Of a DNA stretch of 64,000 bases, positions 26,371 through 35,294 are shown one piece after another (positions within the stretch are counted from its first letter, which is position 1; every line of letters starts with the position of its first letter). The DNA comes from Gracilibacillus massiliensis (lineage in GTDB: Bacteria > Bacillota > Bacilli > Bacillales > Amphibacillaceae): positions 186,001 through 250,000 of the forward strand of contig NZ_CZRP01000010.1 of the NCBI RefSeq assembly GCF_001458115.1. Direction: 5' to 3'. The notes beneath the pieces were generated by a model. The model searched no databases. It was not told where the DNA came from and worked only from the letters and a program-made list of their open reading frames with translations. The position numbers and the translations under genes were made by a program.

Positions 26371-27638
26371 CGGGATGGACTCACCTCCCACTGTTCTCTC
26401 AGTAACTGTTGCTCTGTAATTATCTGCACGCTAATATTTTTCAAGCGCAGTGATTTTATTAATTGTTGTTGGTGTAGTTGATGATCTTTCTCTGCAACAA
26501 TATAACAAATCATAACGATATAATCCTGACTCTTCCATGCAACAAACCGATCTACTAGTACTTCATCTAAATGTGTAATCACAAATAAAACAGTAGAACC
26601 TTTTGTCAATTCGGGTATAGGGGAAATTATTTTTTGCGCTAAAGGTACTTCATGTTCTTGTTTGACAGTGGCCAAATAATTTTGAACAGCTGGAAACTGG
26701 AATTGCAACTGTTGATTAGAGAAATATTTCACTTCTTTACCTAACGTATAAAAGGAAACGTTTTGATTCTTCTTGCGGATCGTATGCAAAATCGAAATCG
26801 TCCATTCAATAGCCGCTTCAAATACTAAAAGACGCTGATATTGCAAGCCGTCCACATCAAGGATCAATGCCATACTTGAATCTTTTTCTTGCTCAAACTC
26901 CTTTGTCATGACCGTATTTTTCCGAGCAGTTGTTTTCCAATCAATCCATGAAAATCGATCACCCGGAATATATTCACGAACACCTGAGACAACATTTGTT
27001 AGTTTTTCATCATGCATATGGGACGCGCTAGCCCCTTCTTCTAAACTTAACGAGTAGTATTTCCACTTCATTTCTTGTATCGCGGGATAGACATAAAATT
27101 CTTGGCCGAGGTCGATCGTATACGCTGCCTCCACAAAGCCAAATGGATCGCCAACTTTCAAGTGCACTTGTGACAATTGATGCTTCCCTCTTGGCAAATG
27201 GGCTAACGGATAAGAAATGGCTATATTTCTATGAAAACCGGGATGAATTACCTTTTTCCATAGTCGTTTTCTTTCAAAACCTGTTTGTTCTGATAGAAAT
27301 TGATACTTTTTTTTGCCAATATCCTGATATTGAAGTGACTCTGGATAGTCTTCTTCGACAATTAAAAAAAAGAGTGGGAATGGAAACTTTCGTTTAATGG
27401 TAATGTTTATCTCTAATTTTCCACCTGCTTGGAGATATCTATTAGTCAATTGTCTATCAATTTTCCAGTTTTGCAGAGGATAGAAAGGTAGCATCATCAT
27501 ATATAGAATAATTGGTAACATACTATAAAAGAGAAACCAACTAACAAATCCACCTTGGAACATAGCAAACACAAATAAAAATCCTAATAAGAAAAATAAC
27601 TGGACTTCCGTTACTATTTTTCGAATGAGTACTTTCAT
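26367..27638 (-). CDS. yeaD: DUF58 domain protein (YeaD-like)
   Basis: 423 residues. Two hydrophobic segments are near the N-terminus (about 10-50). The DUF58 core includes VSGVREYIPGDRFSWIDWKTTARKN near residue 215, followed by a degenerate von Willebrand A-like region (MALILDVDG). Overlaps both neighbours by four bases. Usually works with the MoxR ATPase encoded just upstream; substrate unknown. Confidence 0.92.
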   Translation of the reverse strand: MKVLIRKIVTEVQLFFLLGFLFVFAMFQGGFVSWFLFYSMLPIILYMMMLPFYPLQNWKIDRQLTNRYLQAGGKLEINITIKRKFPFPLFFLIVEEDYPESLQYQDIGKKKYQFLSEQTGFERKRLWKKVIHPGFHRNIAISYPLAHLPRGKHQLSQVHLKVGDPFGFVEAAYTIDLGQEFYVYPAIQEMKWKYYSLSLEEGASASHMHDEKLTNVVSGVREYIPGDRFSWIDWKTTARKNTVMTKEFEQEKDSSMALILDVDGLQYQRLLVFEAAIEWTISILHTIRKKNQNVSFYTLGKEVKYFSNQQLQFQFPAVQNYLATVKQEHEVPLAQKIISPIPELTKGSTVLFVITHLDEVLVDRFVAWKSQDYIVMICYIVAEKDHQLHQQQLIKSLRLKNISVQIITEQQLLREQWEVSPSR

Positions 27639-28585
27639 CCATGTAATTCCTTTCGAACAGGAACATCTATTTCGTCTAAAATTTGTGTAATTAATTTTTC
27701 TTGGGTAACTCCTTCATATCTTGCCTCTGGTCGCAAAATAATTCGGTGTGCCATCACATATGGCGCTAATTTGACGACATCATCCGGGATCACATAATCC
27801 CGATCTTGAATATAGGCATGAGCTTTGGCTGCTTTCATTAGAGCAATTGAACCACGGGGACTAACCCCTAATTGCACAAAGTTACTTGTTCTAGTTGCAG
27901 AAACAAGCTGCACAATATAACGTTTTACAGTAGCGTCGACATATAAAGAATCGACTTCTTTCTGCATTTCTATCAGCTCTTCTTTATGAATCACTGGTGT
28001 AATTTCATCGATCGGATGTTGTCGATCCGTCCGATTTAACATCTCGAACTCATCTACTTCATTCGGATATCCCATACTTAACTTCATCAGAAAACGATCC
28101 AGCTGTGCTTCAGGTAATGGATATGTTCCTTCGTAGTCAACCGGATTCTGTGTTGCCATTACAAAAAATGGTTTATTCAATGATTTTGTCATACCATCGA
28201 CGGTGACATTCATTTCTTCCATTGCCTCTAATAATGCAGATTGTGTCTTTGGCGATGTTCTATTAATCTCGTCTGCTAAAACAATATCACCGAAGATCGG
28301 ACCACTACGAAATTCAAAGACCATTTCTTTCGGATTGTATATCGATACACCCGTCACATCGGATGGTAATAAATCTGGCGTAAATTGGATACGTTTAAAT
28401 TCACAATCTAGTGATTTTGATAATGCACGTACCATCATCGTTTTACCAACACCTGGCACGTCTTCTAACAGTACATGTCCATCTGCTAGTAATGCGACTA
28501 AACTCAAAGTTACCTCTCGTTCTTTACCTATCATAACTCTTTCGATATTTTGCAAGATTTTCGCGACTTGGTTCTGGTATTCCAT
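27635..28585 (-). CDS. yeaC: MoxR-family AAA ATPase (YeaC-like)
   Basis: About 316 residues from the ATG at 28583-28585, preceded by GGAGGCGG. Walker A GVGKTMMVRAL with preceding LLEDVPGV near residue 40; Walker B region DIVLADEINRTSPKTQSALLEAMEE near 98; sensor ATQNPVDYEGTYPLPEAQLDRFLMK near 140. Probably a chaperone acting on the DUF58 or transglutaminase partner. First gene of the operon. Confidence 0.93.
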   Translation of the reverse strand: MEYQNQVAKILQNIERVMIGKEREVTLSLVALLADGHVLLEDVPGVGKTMMVRALSKSLDCEFKRIQFTPDLLPSDVTGVSIYNPKEMVFEFRSGPIFGDIVLADEINRTSPKTQSALLEAMEEMNVTVDGMTKSLNKPFFVMATQNPVDYEGTYPLPEAQLDRFLMKLSMGYPNEVDEFEMLNRTDRQHPIDEITPVIHKEELIEMQKEVDSLYVDATVKRYIVQLVSATRTSNFVQLGVSPRGSIALMKAAKAHAYIQDRDYVIPDDVVKLAPYVMAHRIILRPEARYEGVTQEKLITQILDEIDVPVRKELHG

Positions 28586-28837
28586 TGTTCCGCCTCCGTT
28601 CTGCAAACTATTCATTCCTGAAGCTATTCCTACCTATAACTATACTATACTTCAGCCCAATGCGCCTACCAATTAAACTAGTAAATTTAAGGAATATTTA
28701 TTTTGGATCGTAATCAACTTATTAGAAACTTGATAATACTATATACAAAGTAGACACAGACTTCTAACTCTTGAAAACTTTAAAAGCCTAATGCACATAA
28801 GTATGACGTCGTTTATGAAGAAATTTGTATTCTTCAC

Positions 28838-28983
28838 GGGAATCCCCTTTCGCTTCACCGGAATTACCATGCTCTTTACAGGAATTATTCTTCTGTAGAC
28901 GGGAATTGTGCTTTGCTTAACGGGAAAAAAGGCTAATTCCCGCCAAGCGCACCATATTTCCCGTCTACAACAACACTATTCCC
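28838..28983. repeat. 21-bp-period array of (C)GGGAAT words, five direct then three inverted
   Basis: GGGAAT-like words start at 28838, 28859, 28880, 28901 and 28922, each exactly 21 bases apart; ATTCCC words end at 28941, 28962 and 28983, also 21 apart. The bases between are not conserved. The array lies in a 603-base gap (28586-29188) without a convincing gene. Function unknown. Confidence 0.8.
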
Positions 28984-29164
28984 GTGAAGAAACTCATATA
29001 TACTACACCACCGATTTAATAAGAGCTCCTAGAACAGAGCACATATACAAGTGTGAAAGGTAAAATTCGATACTTTAGTGGAAAAGAACAGTATGAAGAC
29101 CCACTGGGGAGCAGCAGTCAAGCGCTGGTTTAGCATAATGAGGACGTTTTTTAAAACCGAAACA

Positions 29165-29193
29165 ATAACCTCAAGGTTGCCCTTGAGGTTATC
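29165..29193 (-). terminator. Terminator overlapping the end of the Ktr gene
   Basis: On the minus strand ATAACCTCAAGG and CCTTGAGGTTAT pair with a three-to-four-base loop and TTGTTT follows; the 5' arm includes the stop codon region of the potassium channel gene. Confidence 0.8.
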
Positions 29194-30559
29194 CGATGAT
29201 TACTCGTTCGGTTGGATAGTGGAAACGATCTTTGGTATCGTCGCCTCGAATGATAAATAGGAAGGTGAAGACACCGATTCTACCGATAAACATCAGCGCC
29301 ATAATCAGACACTTTCCAAATGAGGATAGATCAGGTGTAATTCCGAGCGAAAGTCCTGTTGTTCCAAAGGCAGAAGCCACTTCAAAAATAACTTCCATCA
29401 AAGGGAAACTTTCTGTTTTCATCAAAATAATAACTGAACTTACACAAAGCATGAGAGCAGTGGTTATGACAATAAAAGAGCGTAACATATCTTCTTGATG
29501 AATCTCCCGTCCAAATACTTTCACACTAGAATTTCCTTTAGCATAATTCCAAATCGTTAACAACATAATCGCAAAAGTGGTTGTTCGTATACCACCACCA
29601 ACACTACTTGGTGATGCACCAATAAACATTAGAGCACTAATTAAGAAAAGCGTTGGCAATGAAAATTCGGAAACATCCATCGTGGATAAACCACCACTTC
29701 TGCTTGTTACAGATTGAAAAAGACTATAAAAAAAAGTCTCGTGCCACGATTTATCAGCAAAAAAGGCGTCTCTTTCCAATAAAAAAATTAAAATTGTACC
29801 ACCGACTACAAGCCAGAAAAAGGTTACAGTAGTTATCTTTGTGAATAAGGAAAATTTATGACGATCATTAACTCCATATACTCTACCTCTTAAGACTTCC
29901 TGTACTTCTATTAATACCGGAAAGCCAATGGCACCGAGAATAATTAGAATCATATTTATAAACTGTACAAAGTAGTCATTGGCAAAAGGTATTAACGAAG
30001 CTCCAGTGATATCCAAACCTCCATTAGTTGTGGCACTGATTGCCCCAAACACACCTTGCAACAGCGCTTCAGGCATCGTGTCGTAATAATTCAAGAAATG
30101 AATAGATAAGATAATAGCACCAATAAATTCAATAATTAGCATTAATTTAAAGATTTCAAGCATCAGTTTTACAAGCCCGGCCAATGTTTTACTATTCTGA
30201 TCAACCATGATCATTTTTCGACTTCGTATACCAATTTTTTTACCTAAAATCACCCATATAAAGGTACCCATCGTCATGATCCCAATTCCGCCTAAATGCA
30301 GAATAACGGCAATGGCAATCTGACCTGCTGGATTAAATACTTCTGATATTGAAATAACCGTCAGGCCTGTAACACTTATCGCTGTAACAGCTGTAAACAT
30401 CGCATCAATAAAGGAAAGCTCCACACCTGGATTATGAAAAACAGGTAAACTTACCACTATTGTCGATACGATCACAGCTAACAAGTAATATACAACTATA
30501 TGATGAATAGCAGACCAATTCTTCATTATTTCTTTCATTTTATCTATAATTGCCATCAT
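29189..30559 (-). CDS. Ktr-type potassium uptake channel subunit (KtrB/KtrD)
   Basis: 456 residues, four M1-P-M2 units. Selectivity-filter glycines are visible in TAISVTGLT near residue 60, SATTNGGLDI near 176, SVTSRSGGLST near 287 and SAFGTTGLSLG near 403. No KtrA/KtrC regulatory gene is adjacent, which fits a stand-alone KtrD-like gene. Potassium uptake is an early osmotic response, in keeping with the osmolyte genes further right. KtrB versus KtrD cannot be settled by eye. Confidence 0.88.
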   Translation of the reverse strand: MMAIIDKMKEIMKNWSAIHHIVVYYLLAVIVSTIVVSLPVFHNPGVELSFIDAMFTAVTAISVTGLTVISISEVFNPAGQIAIAVILHLGGIGIMTMGTFIWVILGKKIGIRSRKMIMVDQNSKTLAGLVKLMLEIFKLMLIIEFIGAIILSIHFLNYYDTMPEALLQGVFGAISATTNGGLDITGASLIPFANDYFVQFINMILIILGAIGFPVLIEVQEVLRGRVYGVNDRHKFSLFTKITTVTFFWLVVGGTILIFLLERDAFFADKSWHETFFYSLFQSVTSRSGGLSTMDVSEFSLPTLFLISALMFIGASPSSVGGGIRTTTFAIMLLTIWNYAKGNSSVKVFGREIHQEDMLRSFIVITTALMLCVSSVIILMKTESFPLMEVIFEVASAFGTTGLSLGITPDLSSFGKCLIMALMFIGRIGVFTFLFIIRGDDTKDRFHYPTERVIIG

Positions 30560-30650
30560 TTACGTTCTCCTTCAATATAATGAAACTAGTCGATAGTTTA
30601 CCATATATTGACCGATTAATCACCTTTTCTCTGAAATATTACTATTTTGT

Positions 30651-30774
30651 GAACTACTCCCACCACTTACCACCCTTACAGGTTGCTTGAAGTGGGGGCT
30701 TCTTGGGTAATTGCCACTTTTGGTAGCTGACGAAATTTACCAAGCTAACCCTCTTGTTCCAAGAGTTCATCTTA
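30651..30774 (-). ncRNA. Putative omega (right-end) RNA region of TnpB
   Basis: By analogy with characterised IS200/IS605 elements, the stretch from the tnpB 3' end to the right terminus should encode the guide RNA scaffold. It contains several G/C-rich palindromic words, and the guide would be the bases just beyond 30649 on the minus strand. No direct evidence beyond position and fold-back potential. Confidence 0.45.
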
Positions 30775-31890
30775 TCATGAGGCACTCGCTAATAAGCGCA
30801 TGCCTTCTTTTTTGATATTGAGTGCTGCGTTGTAATCTCGATCAAGTTTTAGTCCACACGAACAAGCATATACCCTCATGTTCATTGGCATGGGTTGAAT
30901 ATTTCCACAACTCGAACATGTTTTGGAAGATGGAAACCATTTGTCCACTTTGATAAGGTGTTTCCCTTGTTCTTTTAGTTTGTACTTTAAGAATGAAGTG
31001 AACATTCCCCATCCATTATCAGCGACGCTTTTACCAAATTGAAGTGCTTGTGACATTCCCTTCATGTCTAAATCTTCTATGACAACCGCATCATAGTGCG
31101 TTACTAACTCCTTTGATAGATGGTGAAGAGAATTCTTACGTTGGTTCGCGACTTTCTCTTGCATGTTAGCTACTCGAATACGTTGTTTGTTCCAATTGGA
31201 AGAGCCTTTCTTTTTACGAGATAGTTTACGTTGCTCGATCGCTAATTTACCAAGCATTTGTCGATAAAACTTTGGGTAATTGGCTTTCTTACCGTCGCTA
31301 TCAACAAACAGCCCGTCCATCGTAAAGTCTAAGCCAACCATTGTGTGGATTTCCTTAGGATCGATCTGCTTTTCGTACGCTGTGAGAATAGAAATATAGT
31401 ATTTTCCTGAGGAAGTTATAGATAAGGTGCAAGATTTGAGTGTATGTTCGGAAGGTATCTCTCTATGTTGTTTCATTTTGAGCCTTTTCAATTTCGGTAA
31501 TTGGATATAACCATTTAACAATTGAATATTCCCATTCACAACATTTGTGGTGTAGCTTTGCTTGTGTCGTTTACTTTTGAATTTGGGGAACTTGGCAATT
31601 CCCTTAAAGAAGGCTTTATAAGCTTTATCTAAGTTTCGTTGAGCGTTTACCAAAGCTAAAGAATCTACTTCCTTTAACCAGGCATATTCTTGTTTATATT
31701 TGGCAGGTGTAGGAAGTTTCACCTTTTTTAATGTCTCTTTATCATCTTTTAGGTGGTCGTACGTTTCTTTTCGTTCAGCTAACATTTTGTTATAAACAAA
31801 ACGAACACAACCAAAGGTTTTATGTATCATCAACGCCTGTTCCTCCGTTGGATACACTCGAAACTTATAGGCCTTGTTTTGTTTCGTCAT
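30775..31890 (-). CDS. tnpB: RNA-guided nuclease TnpB
   Basis: About 371 residues from the ATG of MTKQNKAYKFRVYP, preceded by GGGAGGTG; a longer frame to 31968 is not needed. It has an N-terminal OrfB helix domain, then the RuvC-like nuclease: Asp in VGLDFTMDG near residue 192, Glu in VVIEDLDMKGMS near 275, zinc ribbon CSSCG...CSCG near 325-345, and final Asp in LDRDYNAALNI near 350. The D-E-D triad is complete and the frame is open, so the protein looks active. Confidence 0.93.
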   Translation of the reverse strand: MTKQNKAYKFRVYPTEEQALMIHKTFGCVRFVYNKMLAERKETYDHLKDDKETLKKVKLPTPAKYKQEYAWLKEVDSLALVNAQRNLDKAYKAFFKGIAKFPKFKSKRHKQSYTTNVVNGNIQLLNGYIQLPKLKRLKMKQHREIPSEHTLKSCTLSITSSGKYYISILTAYEKQIDPKEIHTMVGLDFTMDGLFVDSDGKKANYPKFYRQMLGKLAIEQRKLSRKKKGSSNWNKQRIRVANMQEKVANQRKNSLHHLSKELVTHYDAVVIEDLDMKGMSQALQFGKSVADNGWGMFTSFLKYKLKEQGKHLIKVDKWFPSSKTCSSCGNIQPMPMNMRVYACSCGLKLDRDYNAALNIKKEGMRLLASAS

Positions 31891-32044
31891 ATCCATCACC
31901 TCCCTCTTTCTAATAATCATTATAGAACGCAAGTTCGGTGATTGCAACTTCTTTGGGATATCTCCCAACCGACATTCATCTCCCCCTTACCGTTGGGCTA
32001 TGCCCTTCACACGCTTGAAGAGGGCGACTTCTGTCGGAAGTGCG

Positions 32045-32491
32045 TTAAAAACCGCTATAGGAATCTCGATGGAACCTGCCATTCGCTTGAAATAGATAAT
32101 TTTCTGGTACCGCTTTTTCAATCATAGGAAAAATGACACGTTCCTCTAAGCGTACATGTTCTTGTAATAATGCTCCCAATTCACGAAACAACTGGCGATC
32201 TGGACGTTTCGAACCTCTTATTTGATACACATAACTTCTAATTTGCACATGTTGAATCAGCATCTCTTTTATTTCAGGTTGGTCAACAGATTCGTATTGC
32301 CCGTAAAGAGGTAAAAGGACTTCTTCTTCGTCACGAAAATGATCTTCTCCATCCTTTTCCCAAAATTCAATCACATCTCTGGTCATTTTTTGAATACTGC
32401 TATTATCATCTGCTTTTTTTAGTTGTTGGGCCATTGTTAAGGTATGATGATGGTGATGGGATAATGGATATAACGCTTCGTGTCTCTTCAT
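32045..32491 (-). CDS. Hemerythrin HHE-domain protein
   Basis: 148 residues. Iron-ligand pattern: HHHHHTL near residue 12-17, HFRDEEEVLLP near 50-56 (H..xxE), H at QHVQIR near 85, and HVRLEERVIFP near 113-118. A di-iron oxygen/NO-binding protein is likely. AAAAGGAGCCGATCAA precedes the ATG. The stop codon touches the left end of the TnpB element; whether the last residues are native or changed by the insertion is unclear, though the TTTAA target would preserve the stop. Confidence 0.88.
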   Translation of the reverse strand: MKRHEALYPLSHHHHHTLTMAQQLKKADDNSSIQKMTRDVIEFWEKDGEDHFRDEEEVLLPLYGQYESVDQPEIKEMLIQHVQIRSYVYQIRGSKRPDRQLFRELGALLQEHVRLEERVIFPMIEKAVPENYLFQANGRFHRDSYSGF

Positions 32492-32605
32492 TTGATCGGC
32501 TCCTTTTTTAATATTCTTAGTTAAAAGTTGTGTTTACGCTCATTTCATTTTAAAATATTGAGGGTAGTGATTGTGTGATCGAACACACAGTAAAGGAGAA
32601 ATGGT

Positions 32606-33391
32606 ATGCGTTCCCCAGAAAAATTAAGTAAGTTTGTGATGGATACACGATTCAATCGATTCATCACCGCTCTAATAATCTTTAACGCCGTGTTAATAGG
32701 TTTAGAAACTTTCCCGACAATCTATCAGCAATACCACACATATTTTGTGGTAATCGACCTTATTATCCTAGCTATCTTTACATTAGAAGTGGTTCTAAAG
32801 ATCATGGTACTCAAAAAGAGCTTCTTTACGAATGGTTGGAATATCTTTGACTTTGTGATTGTATTAGGTAGTCTTATTTTATATAGTACCCCATTTGTAA
32901 GTGTATTACGTATTTTCCGTGTATTACGGGTTTTCCGTACGATTACCACGATTCCAACTTTAAGAAGAATTGTGGCAGCCTTATTTATGGCGGTCCCCAC
33001 TATTAGTAGTGTATTGCTAATTATGACAATTATCTTTTATGTATATGCTATCTTAGGGACCTCTTTTTACGGAGATATTTCGCCTGAATATTTTGGTGAT
33101 ATCTTTTTAAGCTTTGTGACATTATTCCAAATCTTCACCTTAGAATCATGGGCAAGCGGTATTTTCAGACCGATATTTGCAGAAGAACCATGGTCATGGC
33201 TTTATTTCCTTTCCTTCATCGTAATTGCAACGTTTATTATGATCAACTTAATTGTTGGGGAAATCGTTAATAATGCCCAAAAAATCACCGATGATTTTGA
33301 AGAAGAAACAGATGAAATCAAAGAAGATACCAGTGAAATTAAAGAACTGCGCAAAGAAATCAGAGAAATCAAAGAAATGTTACAAAAGTAA
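32606..33391 (+). CDS. NaChBac-type voltage-gated sodium channel
   Basis: 261 residues, one six-helix domain (a tetramer makes the channel). S1 about 18-38, S2 about 46-68, S3 about 78-92. The voltage sensor S4 is RIFRVLRVFRTITTIPTLRR at about 100-120 with regularly spaced Arg. The pore helix and filter read FTLESWAS near 188, identical to the NaChBac filter TLESWAS. S6 follows, then a long Glu/Lys coiled coil (EEETDEIKEDTSEIKELRKEI) to the C-terminus. In alkaliphilic and halophilic bacilli such channels return sodium for motility and pH control. RBS AAAGGAG. Confidence 0.95.
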   Translation: MRSPEKLSKFVMDTRFNRFITALIIFNAVLIGLETFPTIYQQYHTYFVVIDLIILAIFTLEVVLKIMVLKKSFFTNGWNIFDFVIVLGSLILYSTPFVSVLRIFRVLRVFRTITTIPTLRRIVAALFMAVPTISSVLLIMTIIFYVYAILGTSFYGDISPEYFGDIFLSFVTLFQIFTLESWASGIFRPIFAEEPWSWLYFLSFIVIATFIMINLIVGEIVNNAQKITDDFEEETDEIKEDTSEIKELRKEIREIKEMLQK

Positions 33392-33410
33392 GGGGACAGA
33401 GAAGGGACAG

Positions 33411-33437
33411 AGGGACAGGCACCTCGTCCCTTTTTTG
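33411..33437 (+). terminator. Terminator of the sodium channel gene
   Basis: GGGAC (33412-33416) pairs with GTCCC (33426-33430), followed by six Ts. The word GGGACAG is repeated three times just before it. Confidence 0.7.
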
Positions 33438-34112
33438 TTATTGTATTTCCCAATCAATCGGCGTGAGTTGATGTTGTTTCAGCAAATCATTCGTTTTAGA
33501 AAATGGTTTACTTCCAAAGAAACCGCGATGTGCAGATAGTGGACTAGGATGCGGGGATTTTATAATATAATGTTTCGAACTATCAATTAATGCTTGTTTT
33601 TTCTGTGCCGCTGCTCCCCATAAAAGATAGACAACAGGAGTAGTTTTCTCGTTCAGGGTATTGATAACATGATCGGTAAATCGCTCCCAGCCTTTCTTCT
33701 GATGAGAGTGTGCTTGCCCCGCTCTAACCGTTAATACATTATTAAGCAACAAAACACCCTGCTCTGCCCACTTCACTAAATATCCATGCGTCGGAATTGG
33801 TAATCCAGTATCCGTATGTAACTCTTTATAAATATTTCGTAACGATGGCGGAATGTCCACCTCTGGTTTTACCGAAAAACTTAATCCATGTGCTTGATTT
33901 GGTCCATGGTATGGGTCTTGTCCTAATATTACTACCTTTACTTTGTGAAAAGGTGTGTAATGTAGGGAATTATATATATCATGCATCTCTGGATAGATCG
34001 TGTTTTGTTGGTACTCTTGCTTTAAAAAGTCACGCAATCTTAAATAATAATCTTTTTCAAACTCGGATTCTAGTATTTCCGCCCAATCATTTTTGAGAAT
34101 TTTTGTTGTCAT
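33438..34112 (-). CDS. ung: Uracil-DNA glycosylase, family 1
   Basis: Removes uracil from DNA. 224 residues. The water-activating loop [18 protein letters not shown] near residue 62 holds the catalytic Asp, and [11 protein letters not shown] near 185 the catalytic His. The start lies five bases beyond the rbsK stop with GAGGTAT as ribosome site, so it is read with rbsK. Confidence 0.97.
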   Translation of the reverse strand: MTTKILKNDWAEILESEFEKDYYLRLRDFLKQEYQQNTIYPEMHDIYNSLHYTPFHKVKVVILGQDPYHGPNQAHGLSFSVKPEVDIPPSLRNIYKELHTDTGLPIPTHGYLVKWAEQGVLLLNNVLTVRAGQAHSHQKKGWERFTDHVINTLNEKTTPVVYLLWGAAAQKKQALIDSSKHYIIKSPHPSPLSAHRGFFGSKPFSKTNDLLKQHQLTPIDWEIQ

Positions 34113-34117
34113 ATACC

Positions 34118-34990
34118 TCAGTCCTTCAATATAAATTGTTCCACTTGTTCTTTTGTGGGCATGCCTTTTTGTGCCCCTAATTTCCCTATCGATAATGCGG
34201 CAGCTGCGTTGGCAAACTTCACGGATTCCTCGATACTTTTCCCTTCCGCTAAGGCTACTGCCAACGCTCCATTAAAAGTATCACCTGCTCCCGTTGTATC
34301 GACAACATTTACAGGGTGAGAACTTATATGTTTTTCTTTACTTTTTTCGATAAAAGAAACACCTTGCTCGCCTCTAGTAACAATCAGTTTTTCATTCCAA
34401 TTGTTATTAAATAATTGCTGCCATTCTGTTTGATTTGGAGTAATATAGCTAGCTTTATGCCAACTATCTTGTGCTAATCCAAAAGCTGGTGCTGGATTCA
34501 CAATAATCGGAATATCGTGTTCTGCACACATATGTATACAATATTCAATTGTTTCTTTCGGAATTTCAAATTGAATCAGCACATAGTCACTATCCAAAAT
34601 AGCTGCTTTCGTTTTTTCTATGTAATCCGGTGTAACATGGGCATTGGCGCCTGAGATTATTATAATTCGATTATCTTTCTCAGACAAAACAATATTAGCT
34701 AACCCAGATCGTGTATCTTTTATTCGAGCAACGTTGTCAACAGCGATGTTCTCTGTTCGTAAATTATCAAGTAATTCATCACCAAAAGCATCATCCCCAA
34801 CACAGCCGATCATCTTTACATCTGCGCCTAGTCTTGCGGATGCTACCGCTTGATTTGCACCTTTTCCACCTGGAATCGTTTGAAAATCATTTCCTCTAAC
34901 GGTCTCCCCTTGTGCCGGAAAAAGATCTGTCGATGTGACTAAATCCATATTAATACTACCAACCACTGTAATCTTAGGTCGTTTTACCAT
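34118..34990 (-). CDS. rbsK: Ribokinase (PfkB family)
   Basis: Phosphorylates ribose to ribose 5-phosphate. About 290 residues from the ATG at 34988-34990 (GGGAGGAAGTAG upstream). [10 protein letters not shown] at the N-terminus, [15 protein letters not shown] near residue 38, and the anion-hole/catalytic motif [14 protein letters not shown] near 245. No ribose transporter or rbsD is nearby, so it may serve nucleoside salvage. Co-directional with ung. Confidence 0.93.
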   Translation of the reverse strand: MVKRPKITVVGSINMDLVTSTDLFPAQGETVRGNDFQTIPGGKGANQAVASARLGADVKMIGCVGDDAFGDELLDNLRTENIAVDNVARIKDTRSGLANIVLSEKDNRIIIISGANAHVTPDYIEKTKAAILDSDYVLIQFEIPKETIEYCIHMCAEHDIPIIVNPAPAFGLAQDSWHKASYITPNQTEWQQLFNNNWNEKLIVTRGEQGVSFIEKSKEKHISSHPVNVVDTTGAGDTFNGALAVALAEGKSIEESVKFANAAAALSIGKLGAQKGMPTKEQVEQFILKD

Positions 34991-35089
34991 TCTACTTCCT
35001 CCCACTTAAAATAGGATTCAATCGAGTAACTTTATTTATTTAATTATAATGATAAACCGCTTTTGAATAGATGTAAAATATGTAGAAAT

Positions 35090-35220
35090 GCAAGAAAGGA
35101 GGGTGTATTTGCAAGAAGAATAGTGTGAGATGCAAGAAAGAGAGTGAATCCGCAAGAAGAACTGCCTGATATGCAAGAAGGGGAGCTAATTTGCAAGAAG
35201 AACTGCGCTATATGCAATAA
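35090..35220. repeat. 20-21-bp-period array of TGCAAGAA words (seven copies)
   Basis: GCAAGAA-like words start at 35090, 35111, 35132, 35152, 35173, 35193 and 35214 (steps 21, 21, 20, 21, 20, 21). The bases between alternate in two types, giving a 41-base higher-order unit. The same family occurs in the opposite orientation at 40057-40126. Too short-period and degenerate for CRISPR. Confidence 0.85.
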
Positions 35221-35236
35221 GAGTATCTTTTCCAAC

Positions 35237-35268
35237 AAAAAAACTGCGAATCAATGAATCGCAGTTTG
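35237..35268 (-). terminator. Terminator of the HxlR gene
   Basis: AAACTGCGA and TCGCAGTTT (35241-35267) pair around ATCAATGAA; on the minus strand seven Ts follow. Confidence 0.85.
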
Positions 35269-35294
35269 AGCATACTAATTGTTGGGAATATATA

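Larger units (their letters stand above)
30649..32044 (-). mobile_element. TnpB-only IS200/IS605-type insertion sequence
   Basis: Carries tnpB but no tnpA, so it depends on a Y1 transposase elsewhere. The right end (low coordinates) finishes, read on the minus strand, with GTGGTGGGAGTAGTTCAC, a typical end of this group, preceded by hairpin sequence with GAAGCCCCCACTTC. At the other end the element most simply begins at 32044, just after TTTAA (32045-32049 on the minus strand), which includes the stop codon of the hemerythrin gene. A subterminal hairpin (GCCCTCTTCA / TGTGAAGGGC) supports the left end. Exact ends are inferred. Confidence 0.8.

Noticed and set aside
28203-28676. 157-codon plus-strand ORF
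   Set aside because: Antisense to the MoxR-family gene, without ribosome site or recognisable domain.
29078-29260. Short plus-strand ORF of 60 codons
   Set aside because: Runs through the Ktr terminator hairpin and into the antisense of the Ktr gene; no ribosome site.
30649-32044. Complete IS605 with tnpA
   Set aside because: No Y1 transposase (HUH) motif is found on either strand around tnpB; the element carries tnpB only.
35090-35220. CRISPR array
   Set aside because: The repeated word is only about eight bases, the period is 20-21 bases and the intervening sequences are themselves related; no cas genes are nearby.
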